Below, piece after piece: positions 1 to 8,684 of a stretch of DNA of 64,000 nt. Position 1 is the first letter of the stretch; each line of letters starts with the position of its first letter. The translations under genes were made by a program, and so were the position numbers. The notes under the pieces are model-generated. The model searched no databases and was not told the origin of the DNA. It worked only from the letters and a program-made list of their open reading frames with translations. This stretch comes from Kangiella marina (lineage in GTDB: Bacteria; Pseudomonadota; Gammaproteobacteria; Enterobacterales; Kangiellaceae), in assembly GCF_039541235.1 (NCBI RefSeq), contig NZ_BAABFV010000001.1:620001-684000 (forward strand). The letters run 5' to 3'.

Positions 1-362
1 CGAGCAAAACCTTAATCATCAGTTACGGCAATGGTCATTACCTGTCACAGCAAGCGCAGAAGATTTTAAAAGACAAATACAAAACTGCGGTAGATGTTAT
101 GGATATCCGCTGGTTAGCGCCACTCAATCACCCAGCGATCGCTGACGTTGCAAAGAACTACCAAAACGTTCTAGTGGTCGATGAATGCCGTAAAACCGGC
201 TCCCTAAGCGAAGAACTGATTACTGGCTTAGTCGAGAACATTGATAAAATGCCGAATATTAAACGCATCACTGGACACGATACCTTTATTCCAATTGGCA
301 CCTCATGGGAGTTTGTACTTCCTGGGAAAGATGACATCGTCAAGGCTGTAAGAGATTTATAG
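1..362 (+). CDS. 2-oxoacid dehydrogenase E1, beta-type C-terminal part (5' end outside the window)
   Basis: The open frame runs in from the window edge (first full codon at base 3) and ends at TAG 360-362, so only about 119 C-terminal residues are visible. They match the transketolase C-terminal domain of thiamine-diphosphate E1 enzymes: an ISYGNG start, a DIRWLAPL segment, then VLVVDECRKTGSLSEEL and a final KDDIVKAVRDL. This domain closes the active site and helps bind the E2 partner in pyruvate or branched-chain ketoacid dehydrogenase complexes. The internal ATG at 99 is not a start, because the homology continues upstream of it. Whether this is a separate beta subunit or the end of a fused alpha-beta E1 cannot be told from here. 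The substrate is also undecided. Confidence 0.8.
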   Translation, partial: SKTLIISYGNGHYLSQQAQKILKDKYKTAVDVMDIRWLAPLNHPAIADVAKNYQNVLVVDECRKTGSLSEELITGLVENIDKMPNIKRITGHDTFIPIGTSWEFVLPGKDDIVKAVRDL

Positions 363-377
363 TATCGACACTGACAT

Positions 378-405
378 AAAAAAGGAGCCGAACGGCTCCT
401 TTTTT
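378..405. terminator. Bidirectional rho-independent terminator
   Basis: GGAGCC and GGCTCC pair around a GAAC loop. An A-run lies on the left and a T-run on the right, so the hairpin has a U-tract in both directions. It sits between the convergent E1 gene (stop at 362) and the AbgT gene (stop at 436) and can end both transcripts. Confidence 0.85.
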
Positions 406-435
406 ATTTTTGAATCATCAGGATTCTAGTGGCTG

Positions 436-1974
436 CTAACCAAAGGTGTAGCTTGATTGAACACCTAAAGGAATACCCAATCCCCAGTACGCCAATAAGA
501 ACAAGCTCCAACCAATAAGGAAGGCAATCGAGAACGGTAGCATCATCGCAACCAAAGTTCCGATCCCTGTGTCTTTAACGTATTTCTGGCAATAGACCAC
601 AACCAGCGGGAAGTACGGCATAAGTGGTGTAATAATGTTTGAGCTTGAATCACCCACACGGTACGCGGCCTGCGTTAAGTCTGGCGAGATACCCAGTTGC
701 ATCAACATTGGGACAAAGATAGGAGCTAACAGCGCCCACTTCGCTGATGACGACCCCACAAACAGGTTGACGAATGCGGTTAGGAAGATAATACCCACAA
801 TGGTCACGCCGCTTGGTAATGCCAAAGCTTTCAACACTTGAGCGCCTTCAATCGCCAGTAGCGCGCCAAGGTTTGACTGAGCAAACGCCGCAATAAACAA
901 GGCACAGAAGAATGCCATAACAACGTAATAAGCCATACCTTCCATTGCTTTGGTCATGGCGTCGATCATATCTTTAGACTTCTTAAAAGTGCCTGAAGTA
1001 AAACCATAGATGGCGCCAGGAATCCAGAATAGCAAGAAAATCAGTGGCACGATGGATTGCATCAATGGTGCACTAAAATTGGTCAAAGAACCTTCATGAC
1101 TTAATGGTGAATCTTCAATCAACGATGCCCATGCCAATAAACCTAAACCAGCAATCATGACAGTGGTTGCGATGATGAATGAACGCTTCTCTTCTTTAGT
1201 CACAATATCAAACTGAGGCAGATCTTCGGTTTCACCATCAACTTTTGTCTTTTGTAGACGTGGCTCAATGATTTTATCAGTGATATACCAACCGACTAAG
1301 ATAATGAAAATACTCGATACCGAAGTGAAGAAGTAGTTGTTTAGCGGGTTAACCTGCATCCCTTCTTCGATGATTTGTGCGGAGCTTTGCGTAAAGCTTT
1401 GCAACAATGGGTCAATGCCTGAAGGGATAAAGTTTGCACTGAAGCCACCACTTACGCCCGCAAACGCCGCTGCGATACCGGCTAATGGATGACGCCCCAT
1501 GGCGTAGAAAATCACACCCGCTAACGGAATCACTAACACGTAACCGGCATCAGTAGCCGTGTGGCTGACAATACCCACAAGGATAATCATTGGTGTGAGC
1601 AGTGCTTTGGGGGTTCTTTTGAGCATCAACTTGATGCCAGTATTGATATACCCTGAATGCTCTGCAACGCCGACACCGAGCATAGCGACCAAAACCACTC
1701 CTAACGGCGCGAAACCTGTAAAGGTCTTAACCATGCTCGATAAGAAGTTGGCTAAAGAGTCGCCTGTTAGTAGGTTTTTCACAACAATCGGATCGCCAGT
1801 TCGCGGATCGATGGCTGAAAAGTCTACCCCAGAAAATAGCCACGATAAGATCCATATCGTTATCATAGCCACTAAGAAAATAATGGCTGGGTCAGGAAGC
1901 TTGTTCCCAACGCGCTCAATGCCATTCAAAAAACGGGCAATAGCGCCCGTCGGTTGCGCATTATCGTTATTCAT
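436..1974 (-). CDS. AbgT family transporter
   Basis: A 512-residue polytopic inner-membrane protein of the AbgT family, whose founder imports p-aminobenzoyl-glutamate; other members export sulfonamides. The N-terminus has the family pattern (GAIARFLNGIERVGNKLPDP followed by a first membrane segment). Later signs are ATDAGYVLVIPLAG, the GGFSANF region, FVGSSSAKWALLAPIF and a C-terminal VGDSSSNIITPLMPYFP. Length is normal for the family. It stands alone: no abgA/abgB hydrolase genes are adjacent, so the true substrate (folate fragments or an exported antimetabolite) is unknown. A promoter candidate lies upstream at 2003-2032 and a shared terminator downstream. Confidence 0.9.
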   Translation of the reverse strand: MNNDNAQPTGAIARFLNGIERVGNKLPDPAIIFLVAMITIWILSWLFSGVDFSAIDPRTGDPIVVKNLLTGDSLANFLSSMVKTFTGFAPLGVVLVAMLGVGVAEHSGYINTGIKLMLKRTPKALLTPMIILVGIVSHTATDAGYVLVIPLAGVIFYAMGRHPLAGIAAAFAGVSGGFSANFIPSGIDPLLQSFTQSSAQIIEEGMQVNPLNNYFFTSVSSIFIILVGWYITDKIIEPRLQKTKVDGETEDLPQFDIVTKEEKRSFIIATTVMIAGLGLLAWASLIEDSPLSHEGSLTNFSAPLMQSIVPLIFLLFWIPGAIYGFTSGTFKKSKDMIDAMTKAMEGMAYYVVMAFFCALFIAAFAQSNLGALLAIEGAQVLKALALPSGVTIVGIIFLTAFVNLFVGSSSAKWALLAPIFVPMLMQLGISPDLTQAAYRVGDSSSNIITPLMPYFPLVVVYCQKYVKDTGIGTLVAMMLPFSIAFLIGWSLFLLAYWGLGIPLGVQSSYTFG

Positions 1975-2002
1975 TGATTATCCCCAAAATACGTAAACCT
2001 GA

Positions 2003-2032
2003 TTTATACCTTAATTAGCTCACCCTCTTCAA
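2003..2032 (-). promoter_or_regulatory. Candidate sigma-70 promoter of the AbgT gene
   Basis: On the minus strand TTGAAG (2027-2032) and TATAAA (2003-2008) are separated by 18 bases, about 30 bases upstream of the AbgT start codon. This is a fair match to the sigma-70 consensus, found by eye only. Confidence 0.45.
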
Positions 2033-2154
2033 GTTTTAAACCCAGATAGTCGCTTCGGTCTAACGTGTCGCTCAAACCAAAGAAAAGCATTGTGTCTTGA
2101 AAATCATTGGCTTAAGCCCAATACTTCTTGTAATACCAATTACTTGAGCTCTTC

Positions 2155-2976
2155 ATGTTGCCCTTATACCTATTCCTTCTGGCCTGTGCGGGATTGATTG
2201 CATGGATAGCCACATCAACCCTACGTCGACGCAAAAAAAGACAGCAAATCGTCAGTCAGCCCTTCCCCAAAGAATGGCGGCAAATACTGAGGAATAACCT
2301 GAGCTTCTTTTATAAAATGCCTACTGACCTGCAGTTACAGCTCAAAGATAAGATGAAAGTCTTTCTATCAGAAAAGGAATTTACAGGACATCAAGGACAA
2401 ACGATTACCGATGAAGTACGCGTGACCATTGCAGCTCAGGCTTGCTTACTGCTACTCAATCGACACACAGATTATTATCCGTTTCTTCAAACGATCTCCG
2501 TTTACCCTGCCGCTTTTATCACAAACCGTGCGACTCAGGATGGCTCAGGCATCCAACAGCGTGACTCAAGAGTATTACTCGGTGAATCATGGAATCGTGG
2601 CAAAGTGATACTGTCTTGGAAAGATTCAGCCAGCGGAGGGGCAGACTTTGAGGATGGCCATAACTTAGTGATCCATGAATTCGCCCACCAACTCGACGGT
2701 GAGTCAGGAACGACGAATGGCGCGCCACCACTCAGTAAAAAGCAAAGCTATGATCAATGGTCTCAGGTACTGTCCACAGAATTTGAGAAGTTGCGTCAGC
2801 AAGCTCAAGGAATTGAGCCGACTCTTATTGATAAATATGGTGCGACCAACCCTGCTGAGTTTTTTGCGGTTTCCAGTGAGGTTTTCTTCGAGCGTCCTCA
2901 AGATCTAAAGCAACAGCATCCCGAGCTCTATCGCGAGTTATCGCAATACTACCAAGTCGATCCGAGCAGTTGGTAA
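2155..2976 (+). CDS. mtfA: MtfA-type zinc peptidase with an N-terminal membrane anchor
   Basis: A 273-residue metallopeptidase of the MtfA/DUF980 family. The zinc site is the HEFAH motif (H174, E175, H178). The downstream NPAEFFAVSSEVFFE stretch supplies the third ligand and is typical of the family. In E. coli MtfA binds the glucose repressor Mlc and so affects ptsG expression, and it has aminopeptidase activity. Here residues 3-22 form a hydrophobic helix followed by RRRKKR, so the protein is probably tethered to the inner membrane with its catalytic domain inside; the E. coli protein is soluble. It is a single gene, convergent with the haemoglobin cassette. No Mlc gene is visible, so the regulatory role is only inferred from the family. 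Confidence 0.85.
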   Translation: MLPLYLFLLACAGLIAWIATSTLRRRKKRQQIVSQPFPKEWRQILRNNLSFFYKMPTDLQLQLKDKMKVFLSEKEFTGHQGQTITDEVRVTIAAQACLLLLNRHTDYYPFLQTISVYPAAFITNRATQDGSGIQQRDSRVLLGESWNRGKVILSWKDSASGGADFEDGHNLVIHEFAHQLDGESGTTNGAPPLSKKQSYDQWSQVLSTEFEKLRQQAQGIEPTLIDKYGATNPAEFFAVSSEVFFERPQDLKQQHPELYRELSQYYQVDPSSW

Positions 2977-2993
2977 CACTTACTTCTGCACCT

Positions 2994-3446
2994 TTATTGG
3001 TAGGTGACGTCTGAATGCATCGGCGCTAACTTAGAGAGTAATTCATTTTGAGCCACATAAGGAATCTGCTCTTTCGTCATCGCCTCTCGTAAATGGGTCA
3101 CCAGCCGATTAAACTCGGCATCGCTGATATCGAGCCCGCGATGCACTTCCTTCATGCTTCCGCCAGTGTATTCACAAGGACCATTCGATACTTTACACAA
3201 CTGTTCAATCAGGTGAGTGCGGAACAAAAATAGGTCGACATCAACAAAGCGCGGTCTCAACATTGGATCGCTCGCAATCAGTAAGGCCAAATTATCAACC
3301 ACATTAGCGATACCTTCCTTTTCACCAAGCTGCTGATAAAGGCTCGGTTTTTGGTGATAAGCACAAGACATAACAGCAGAGGATAATACGCCCAAAGCCA
3401 CCACTAAGAGCCCTGCTCGTAGTTGTCTTAAGATACTAACACTCAT
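2994..3446 (-). CDS. Group 1 truncated haemoglobin, predicted lipoprotein
   Basis: A 150-residue protein. Residues 36-150 fit the group I truncated haemoglobin fold: YQQLGEKEGIANVVDNL at the start, an SDPMLRPRF stretch, and GGSMKEVHRGLDISDAEF carrying the likely proximal haem ligand H102. Ahead of it is an exported N-terminus (hydrophobic residues 10-26) ending in VMSC, an acceptable lipobox with C28 as the lipidated residue. Truncated globins are usually cytoplasmic, so an envelope-anchored one is notable. It is the last gene of a four-gene unit, and its ATG overlaps the stop of the DUF3034 gene by one base (TAATG), suggesting coupled translation. The ligand (O2, NO, haem transfer) is unknown. 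Confidence 0.82.
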   Translation of the reverse strand: MSVSILRQLRAGLLVVALGVLSSAVMSCAYHQKPSLYQQLGEKEGIANVVDNLALLIASDPMLRPRFVDVDLFLFRTHLIEQLCKVSNGPCEYTGGSMKEVHRGLDISDAEFNRLVTHLREAMTKEQIPYVAQNELLSKLAPMHSDVTYQ

Positions 3447-4288
3447 TAGAAATACCCTTGGAAGTTAATGTAATAACCCGTTTGGTCAGGCAGACCGGCA
3501 ATGGTGCCGAGATCCACATAAGCGGCACTGATACTTAAGTTTTTATTCACAAACCAAGCAACAAAGAAATCTTTCCAGCTATCTTCTTCAACAGACGCGA
3601 GAACGTTGGGCTGTTGACGGTACTCCATGCCAATGGCCAAGTCTTCTCGGGGTAAAACGGCAAAACTCGCCTCTGCCAGCCACTTCTTTTCACTATTATT
3701 GACGTCTCCGAAACCAAGCAGACCATTTTGATTAGCATTGGAGTAACGAGCTGAGGCATTAAATAGCCAGTTATAACCACCGACACCATGTAGGACAAGC
3801 TTACTCGCTGCGAGATAGTAATCAGTGCCACTGTCGTCCCTTGCTCCTAGTAGCTGCGGAACGGCGAAGTCTTGATTGTCTTTATGAATAATACCTGCAG
3901 AAATCTGAGGCCAACTACCATAAATAATATCGCCATAAAGGCGCGCTTTAACCGAAAAAATCTGCTGCTCAATACTCGTATTTAAAGGAATAACATCTAA
4001 TGACTGCTTAGTCACAGACACCTCGATTCGGTTGTTATAGCTGACCGAAGCCCCCAATACATCCAAGTCAAAGTCATCGAGTCGTACGGCCGAATAATGA
4101 CCAGTCGCGCTCCACTCGTCACTACTACTATAACCACTAATCACAGCCCAAGGAGTGATACCACCGCCAGCAGCACCTTCTACGGTGTTGATGCCGCTAG
4201 TCGCCAAGATTCGACTGCCTGCCGCCAGATCTGTGCTGTGGAGTCCTACTAAGAAAAAACCAATAAGAAAATAAAGTTTTGTTTTCAA
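3446..4288 (-). CDS. DUF3034 family outer-membrane protein
   Basis: A 280-residue protein with a signal peptide (hydrophobic residues 6-20, cleavage probably near ADLAAGS). The rest alternates polar and aromatic residues and ends in INFQGYF, as outer-membrane beta-barrels do. The opening TSGINTVEGAAGGGITPWAVISGY and the pattern of strands are those of DUF3034. Function is unknown in the family. The position between an EAL signalling gene and a lipidated globin, with TAATG coupling to the latter, suggests a channel or surface protein serving the same task. The family call is from recognition; the beta-barrel is inferred from composition. Confidence 0.75.
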   Translation of the reverse strand: MKTKLYFLIGFFLVGLHSTDLAAGSRILATSGINTVEGAAGGGITPWAVISGYSSSDEWSATGHYSAVRLDDFDLDVLGASVSYNNRIEVSVTKQSLDVIPLNTSIEQQIFSVKARLYGDIIYGSWPQISAGIIHKDNQDFAVPQLLGARDDSGTDYYLAASKLVLHGVGGYNWLFNASARYSNANQNGLLGFGDVNNSEKKWLAEASFAVLPREDLAIGMEYRQQPNVLASVEEDSWKDFFVAWFVNKNLSISAAYVDLGTIAGLPDQTGYYINFQGYF

Positions 4289-4347
4289 CGCATCAGATTC
4301 CTATTTTGTGGGAACATCTCGGCCAACAAGTAATGACCTATTAATGC

Positions 4348-6684
4348 TTAGCTCATCGAAACCGTTTCTTTACTGTTAAACTTCTGAGACCAAGCTTCGA
4401 AGTCATCTGCTAATAAGGCTGGTGTATAAAAGTAACCTTGCCCTATATCGCAACCCAGTTTAACCAATTGTTCTTGACAAGCTTCAGTCTCAACCCCTTC
4501 CGCGACAACTTTCATTCCAAAACTATGGGCTAAGCCAATAGAGGTTTCGACAATTAGCCTGTCTTCTTCATTACTATCAAAATCAATCACAAAAGATTTG
4601 TCAATTTTAAGCTCGTTTGCCGGTACTTTCTTCAGATAACTTAATGAAGAGTAACCCGTACCAAAATCATCAATTGCAATATTAATACCAAGATCCTTGA
4701 AAAAATCCATCGACTCCACGGCAAGCTCTGGATCTGACATGATCACGCTTTCGGTAATCTCAAAGGTTAAGTAACGAGGATTAACACGGTATTGCTCCAG
4801 TAACGTCCTAACGGTATTTCGGAAGTAGACATCCAATAAGTCGTCCACAGAAATATTCACTGAAACTCTCAGCGCCAGCCCCTTATCTTGCCACACAATA
4901 ATTTGCTTTATTACTTCCTCTACAACCCAGTCGGTGACGGCCCGGATGTTGCCTGACAACTCTGCTAACTGGATAAATTCTTCTGGAGAAATAAAACCCA
5001 GCTCTTTATCTTGCCAGCGAAGTAAAGCTTCAGCTTCTGTGCATTTACCAGTGGCCAAATTCACTTTTGGTTGATACTGAAGGTACATACTACCGTCAGC
5101 CATCGACTCTTCAAAAATACCAATAATATGAAGCTGACGCTGGTAGTTTTCGTCCTGACCTTGCTGATACAAAACATAAGATTCTGCGCTACGCTTCGCT
5201 TTACTCAACGCAATATCCGCACAGCGCATCATATCGTTAATTGTCTGTGAGCGACTATTCAGATAATAAATCCCTGCCTTTATCTGCACATTGACCGAAC
5301 TATCGTCGATCGCAATCCCTTGTTGCAACTTTGGTAAAATCTGTCCCGATACTAATTTAGTAATATCGTAATCTGCTGCGACCAAAAACTCGTCGCTGGC
5401 TAAACGCGCTTTAAATACATCGTCAGGAAGCGACTTCTCAAGTCGCGCCGCGATTTCTTTTAAAATCAAATCACCGTTTGCATAACCAATCGAGTCATTA
5501 ATTAATCGGAATTTCTTAATGTTTAAAATAATGAGCGTTCCGTGCCCTTTATCTAGCAACGTTTTTAAATAGTGTTCGGCGGCATTTCGATTTGATAAGC
5601 CCGTCAGAATATCGTGAGTATTGTTAAAGACAATTTCCTTCTGACGATCCTTAATATCAACATCCATCTGCTGTAAGGTTGTTGCTAACAAGCTGAGCTC
5701 TTTAGTCTTGACGGTTGGCGGCTCAACAGATTCACCTTTACCAATTCCTCTAGCAAAGCGTACTAATTTTTCTACCGGCCGACTGACTTCTTTGGCAAGC
5801 CAAATAGAGATACCAATGGCGACAGCCAAAACACCAAGGAAGACCACTAACTGATAGTTTCTCAATTCAAGATATCGTTTTAACCAGCTATCACTAGAGA
5901 TATACATGTAGCTATATAGTTGAGCTTGTTCAGCTGGGCTCGATAGTGCTGAGACAAACATCAAATCATCGCTTTCTAGACTTGAAAGCCCCGTAATATT
6001 GTCTTGAGGTTTATCGCTTGGAGCCTGCGACAACGACATGAAGTGCTGTTGGATATTACCGACTTCCGTTGTGTTATAAGCATTGATAATGTCGCCATTC
6101 ATCGCCACAAAGCCAACATCCAAATTGGTGATTTGTTTAATTTCCTCAGCAACCGTCTCATCTAATAAAAAGCCCATGCCGACCCAGCCGATGATGGTTG
6201 GCGCTTTTACTGGCGCAAACACCACCATATAAGGGTGCTGATTGATAACCATGTTACGACTAAATACTTCGCCATCATTGAGCATGGGTTTTGAGCCACT
6301 TAACACACTGTCCATCTCAGAGTCACTGATGGTGGGCGCGGACAACTGTTGTTGGAGCTGGTTATCGGTCAAAAACACCAAGTCAGCTTGGATCCGGCGG
6401 GTATGGTTATCCAGAGCCGTTGCTAACGTCGCTCTATCTTGAGTAGCTACCGCTGATTTAAAGCCAAAGTCAGAAACAATAACTTGCATCGCAGAACGAT
6501 ACTGCGATTCTTTTTGCTGCAGAACTTCCTGCAAAATCTTTGCGCCGACTTCTACAGACTGAATTGCCTGTTCTTGTGACAGCGAGCGAGTTACTTGAAG
6601 GGTTGCGATGGAAGAACCGACCTGGATTAAAGACAGGGCCAGAACAATCAGTAAGATGAGCTTTCCACGATAGCTCTTAATCAT
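4348..6684 (-). CDS. Membrane Cache-HAMP-GGDEF-EAL protein, predicted c-di-GMP phosphodiesterase
   Basis: 778 residues. A membrane segment (8-28) is followed by a periplasmic sensor region of about 245 residues that looks like a Cache-type domain, a second membrane segment (about 277-297), HAMP (about 298-350), GGDEF (about 350-510) and EAL (about 525-765). The GGDEF signature is degenerate, reading ASDEF at 429-433, so cyclase activity is unlikely. The EAL domain keeps E552-A-L, TFEITES, DDFGTGYSS with D672/D673, and E729 in AEGVET, the residues needed for metal binding and c-di-GMP hydrolysis. The start overlaps the stop of the cupredoxin gene (ATGA, 6681-6684), so the two are probably co-translated and the periplasmic sensor may read the state of the secreted partner. 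Confidence 0.9.
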   Translation of the reverse strand: MIKSYRGKLILLIVLALSLIQVGSSIATLQVTRSLSQEQAIQSVEVGAKILQEVLQQKESQYRSAMQVIVSDFGFKSAVATQDRATLATALDNHTRRIQADLVFLTDNQLQQQLSAPTISDSEMDSVLSGSKPMLNDGEVFSRNMVINQHPYMVVFAPVKAPTIIGWVGMGFLLDETVAEEIKQITNLDVGFVAMNGDIINAYNTTEVGNIQQHFMSLSQAPSDKPQDNITGLSSLESDDLMFVSALSSPAEQAQLYSYMYISSDSWLKRYLELRNYQLVVFLGVLAVAIGISIWLAKEVSRPVEKLVRFARGIGKGESVEPPTVKTKELSLLATTLQQMDVDIKDRQKEIVFNNTHDILTGLSNRNAAEHYLKTLLDKGHGTLIILNIKKFRLINDSIGYANGDLILKEIAARLEKSLPDDVFKARLASDEFLVAADYDITKLVSGQILPKLQQGIAIDDSSVNVQIKAGIYYLNSRSQTINDMMRCADIALSKAKRSAESYVLYQQGQDENYQRQLHIIGIFEESMADGSMYLQYQPKVNLATGKCTEAEALLRWQDKELGFISPEEFIQLAELSGNIRAVTDWVVEEVIKQIIVWQDKGLALRVSVNISVDDLLDVYFRNTVRTLLEQYRVNPRYLTFEITESVIMSDPELAVESMDFFKDLGINIAIDDFGTGYSSLSYLKKVPANELKIDKSFVIDFDSNEEDRLIVETSIGLAHSFGMKVVAEGVETEACQEQLVKLGCDIGQGYFYTPALLADDFEAWSQKFNSKETVSMS

Positions 6685-7361
6685 GGAGTGTCCTTAAACA
6701 AATCTTGCCACTTATTTTCCGGTGGCGAAGGCTTCTCCTTTTCCTCAATATTAAACGTCAGTTTAATACTCTTACTATTTTCACTGAGTACGATTTCTTT
6801 CTGCTCAAAGGCTTCTAATTGCCATGGGTGCCATAACTTAAGTTGATAGGTACCCTTCGGTAATTGTTGGACTTGGACACGGCCGTCATCTTTAGTGACC
6901 CCCATCCATGGACTACCACCGACATAGATATAAGCCTGCATGTAATCATGAATGTTACAGCCTATCGCGACCACACCGGCTTTATTGAATTGAATGGTGG
7001 TATCGGGACTTCCGACATACAACTTTAACTCGAACGTTTTTGCCTTAGAAAAAGAATAAACATGGTGGCGGGTTTTATCATAATTGGGAAATGCGACACT
7101 GCTTCCAACAGTAACGGCACTCACGAAAGGAACGAAAGTCCGGTTACGTTGACCTATTTCGTGTGACTCATCGTTTTTTTGTGAAGCCTCTGAGCTTGGT
7201 TCTTCAGCCAGTTTCTGCGGTAGTAACTCGATGACTACATCGTCCACTGGTTGTTGTTTATCATTCACCACAGTGATAGACAAACTACTAGCCTCGACCG
7301 ATAAAGCTAGCCCCCCTAAGAAACCAATACACAAGCTTTTCATCGCTAGTTTAATTTTCAT
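6681..7361 (-). CDS. Secreted cupredoxin-like (methylamine-utilization type) protein
   Basis: A 226-residue exported protein with a signal peptide (cleavage probably near VEASS, about residue 24). It contains a plastocyanin-like domain: DKTRHHVYSFSKAKTFELKL provides a histidine (H99 or H100), and GCNIHDYM provides C135, H138 and M141 in the C-x2-H-x2-M arrangement of type I copper sites. A small carboxypeptidase-regulatory-like repeat follows (GRVQVQQLPKGTYQLKLWHPWQ). Relatives are often labelled methylamine utilization proteins, but no methylamine dehydrogenase genes are near, so that label should not be read as a function. It is the first gene of the four-gene cassette. Confidence 0.8.
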   Translation of the reverse strand: MKIKLAMKSLCIGFLGGLALSVEASSLSITVVNDKQQPVDDVVIELLPQKLAEEPSSEASQKNDESHEIGQRNRTFVPFVSAVTVGSSVAFPNYDKTRHHVYSFSKAKTFELKLYVGSPDTTIQFNKAGVVAIGCNIHDYMQAYIYVGGSPWMGVTKDDGRVQVQQLPKGTYQLKLWHPWQLEAFEQKEIVLSENSKSIKLTFNIEEKEKPSPPENKWQDLFKDTP

Positions 7362-7406
7362 ACATTCACTATGCCTAATTATGAAGATTTTGGCAATATT
7401 TTCTAA

Positions 7407-8594
7407 TCATAATTCTTGACCACAGGCGTAACCAGAAGCCCACGCCCACTGAAAGTTAAAGCCGCCTAAGTGACCTGTCACATCGAGAACTTCACCAATA
7501 AAATACAACCCAGAGACTTTTTTTGCTTCAAATGTTTTTGAAGATACTTCATTGGTACTAACACCTCCTAGGGTCACCTCAGCGGTTCGATAGCCTTCCG
7601 TGCCCGTAGGTTTAAGCTGCCATGATTGGCATTGTTTCGCTATTGCTTGCAGCACGTCGTTTGACAGTTCAGCTAAGGGTTTTTCCTTGTGGTCAGCAAA
7701 CCATAGTTCGGTCAGTCGATCTGCAAGTTTTTTAGTCAAGGTTTCAGCCAACACCGTATTGATATGAGCTTTAGGGCGATCTTTTTGCTGATGTTTTAAA
7801 TGTTCATAAAGATCGACGTTAGGAAGCAAATTAATCTCAACACTATCACCCGGACGCCAATACGAAGATATTTGTAGAATCGATGGCCCACTTAAGCCTC
7901 GATGAGTAAAGAGGATGTTTTCACTAAACTGCATACCGTTACAGCTGACTATCGCCTCTGCGGATGTTCCCGATAATCCTTCAAACTGCTCTAGTAAATT
8001 GGGGCTTAAAGTAAACGGGACTAACCCAGCAGTGGTCGGCAAGGTTTCAAGACCGTACTGCTTGGCAATGTCGTAACCAAAGCCCGTTGCCCCCATCGTC
8101 GGAATAGATAAGCCTCCTGTGGCAATAACTAATTTAGAGCAGGCCCACTTGCCTTGAGTAGTAGTGAGTAAAAAGCCTTCATCTTGACGTTGTATCTTTT
8201 CAATTGAACAGTGTGTACGAACTTCAGAACCTACCGCGGCACATTCATCCAATAACATGTTGACGATGTCTTTTGCCTTGTTATCACAAAACAGTTGGCC
8301 CAACTTTTTTTCATGATAGGGAATGCCATGCTTCTCAACCATTCCAATAAAATCCCACTGAGTAAAGCGACTCAACGCCGACTTACAGAAGTGCTCATTC
8401 TCGGACAGAAAATTGGTTGGCTCGGTGTAATAGTTAGTAAAGTTACAACGGCCACCACCAGACATCAGAATCTTTTTGCCGACCTTGTTAGCATGGTCAA
8501 GAACAGTTACCGATTTCCCTCGACCTCCAGCACTGATCGCACACATGAGCCCTGCGGCTCCTGCGCCAATAATAATAACATCGCGTTTTTGCAT
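7407..8594 (-). CDS. HI0933/YhiN family flavoprotein
   Basis: 395 residues. The N-terminal dinucleotide-binding loop GAGAAGLM, the KVGKKILMSGGGRCNFTN block and the C-terminal GGVSTNEV...GLYFIGEVLDVTGHLGGFNFQWAWASG block are diagnostic of the HI0933-like FAD protein family (YhiN in E. coli). The substrate is unknown in this family. The gene is divergent from the DMT exporter at 8685 and lies just upstream of the copper/EAL cassette on the same strand (45-bp gap), so it could share transcription with that cassette. Confidence 0.88.
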   Translation of the reverse strand: MQKRDVIIIGAGAAGLMCAISAGGRGKSVTVLDHANKVGKKILMSGGGRCNFTNYYTEPTNFLSENEHFCKSALSRFTQWDFIGMVEKHGIPYHEKKLGQLFCDNKAKDIVNMLLDECAAVGSEVRTHCSIEKIQRQDEGFLLTTTQGKWACSKLVIATGGLSIPTMGATGFGYDIAKQYGLETLPTTAGLVPFTLSPNLLEQFEGLSGTSAEAIVSCNGMQFSENILFTHRGLSGPSILQISSYWRPGDSVEINLLPNVDLYEHLKHQQKDRPKAHINTVLAETLTKKLADRLTELWFADHKEKPLAELSNDVLQAIAKQCQSWQLKPTGTEGYRTAEVTLGGVSTNEVSSKTFEAKKVSGLYFIGEVLDVTGHLGGFNFQWAWASGYACGQEL

Positions 8595-8684
8595 GGCTGG
8601 TAACTCGAAATCGACTGGAAAAATATGAGCAGAATTCTATCATCTATGGCATCATCTGCACATTAAAAGCAGTTGGTTCAATTT

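Noticed and set aside
6681-7361. Assignment to methylamine metabolism
   Set aside because: Only the family name suggests it; no mau or other amine dehydrogenase genes are present.
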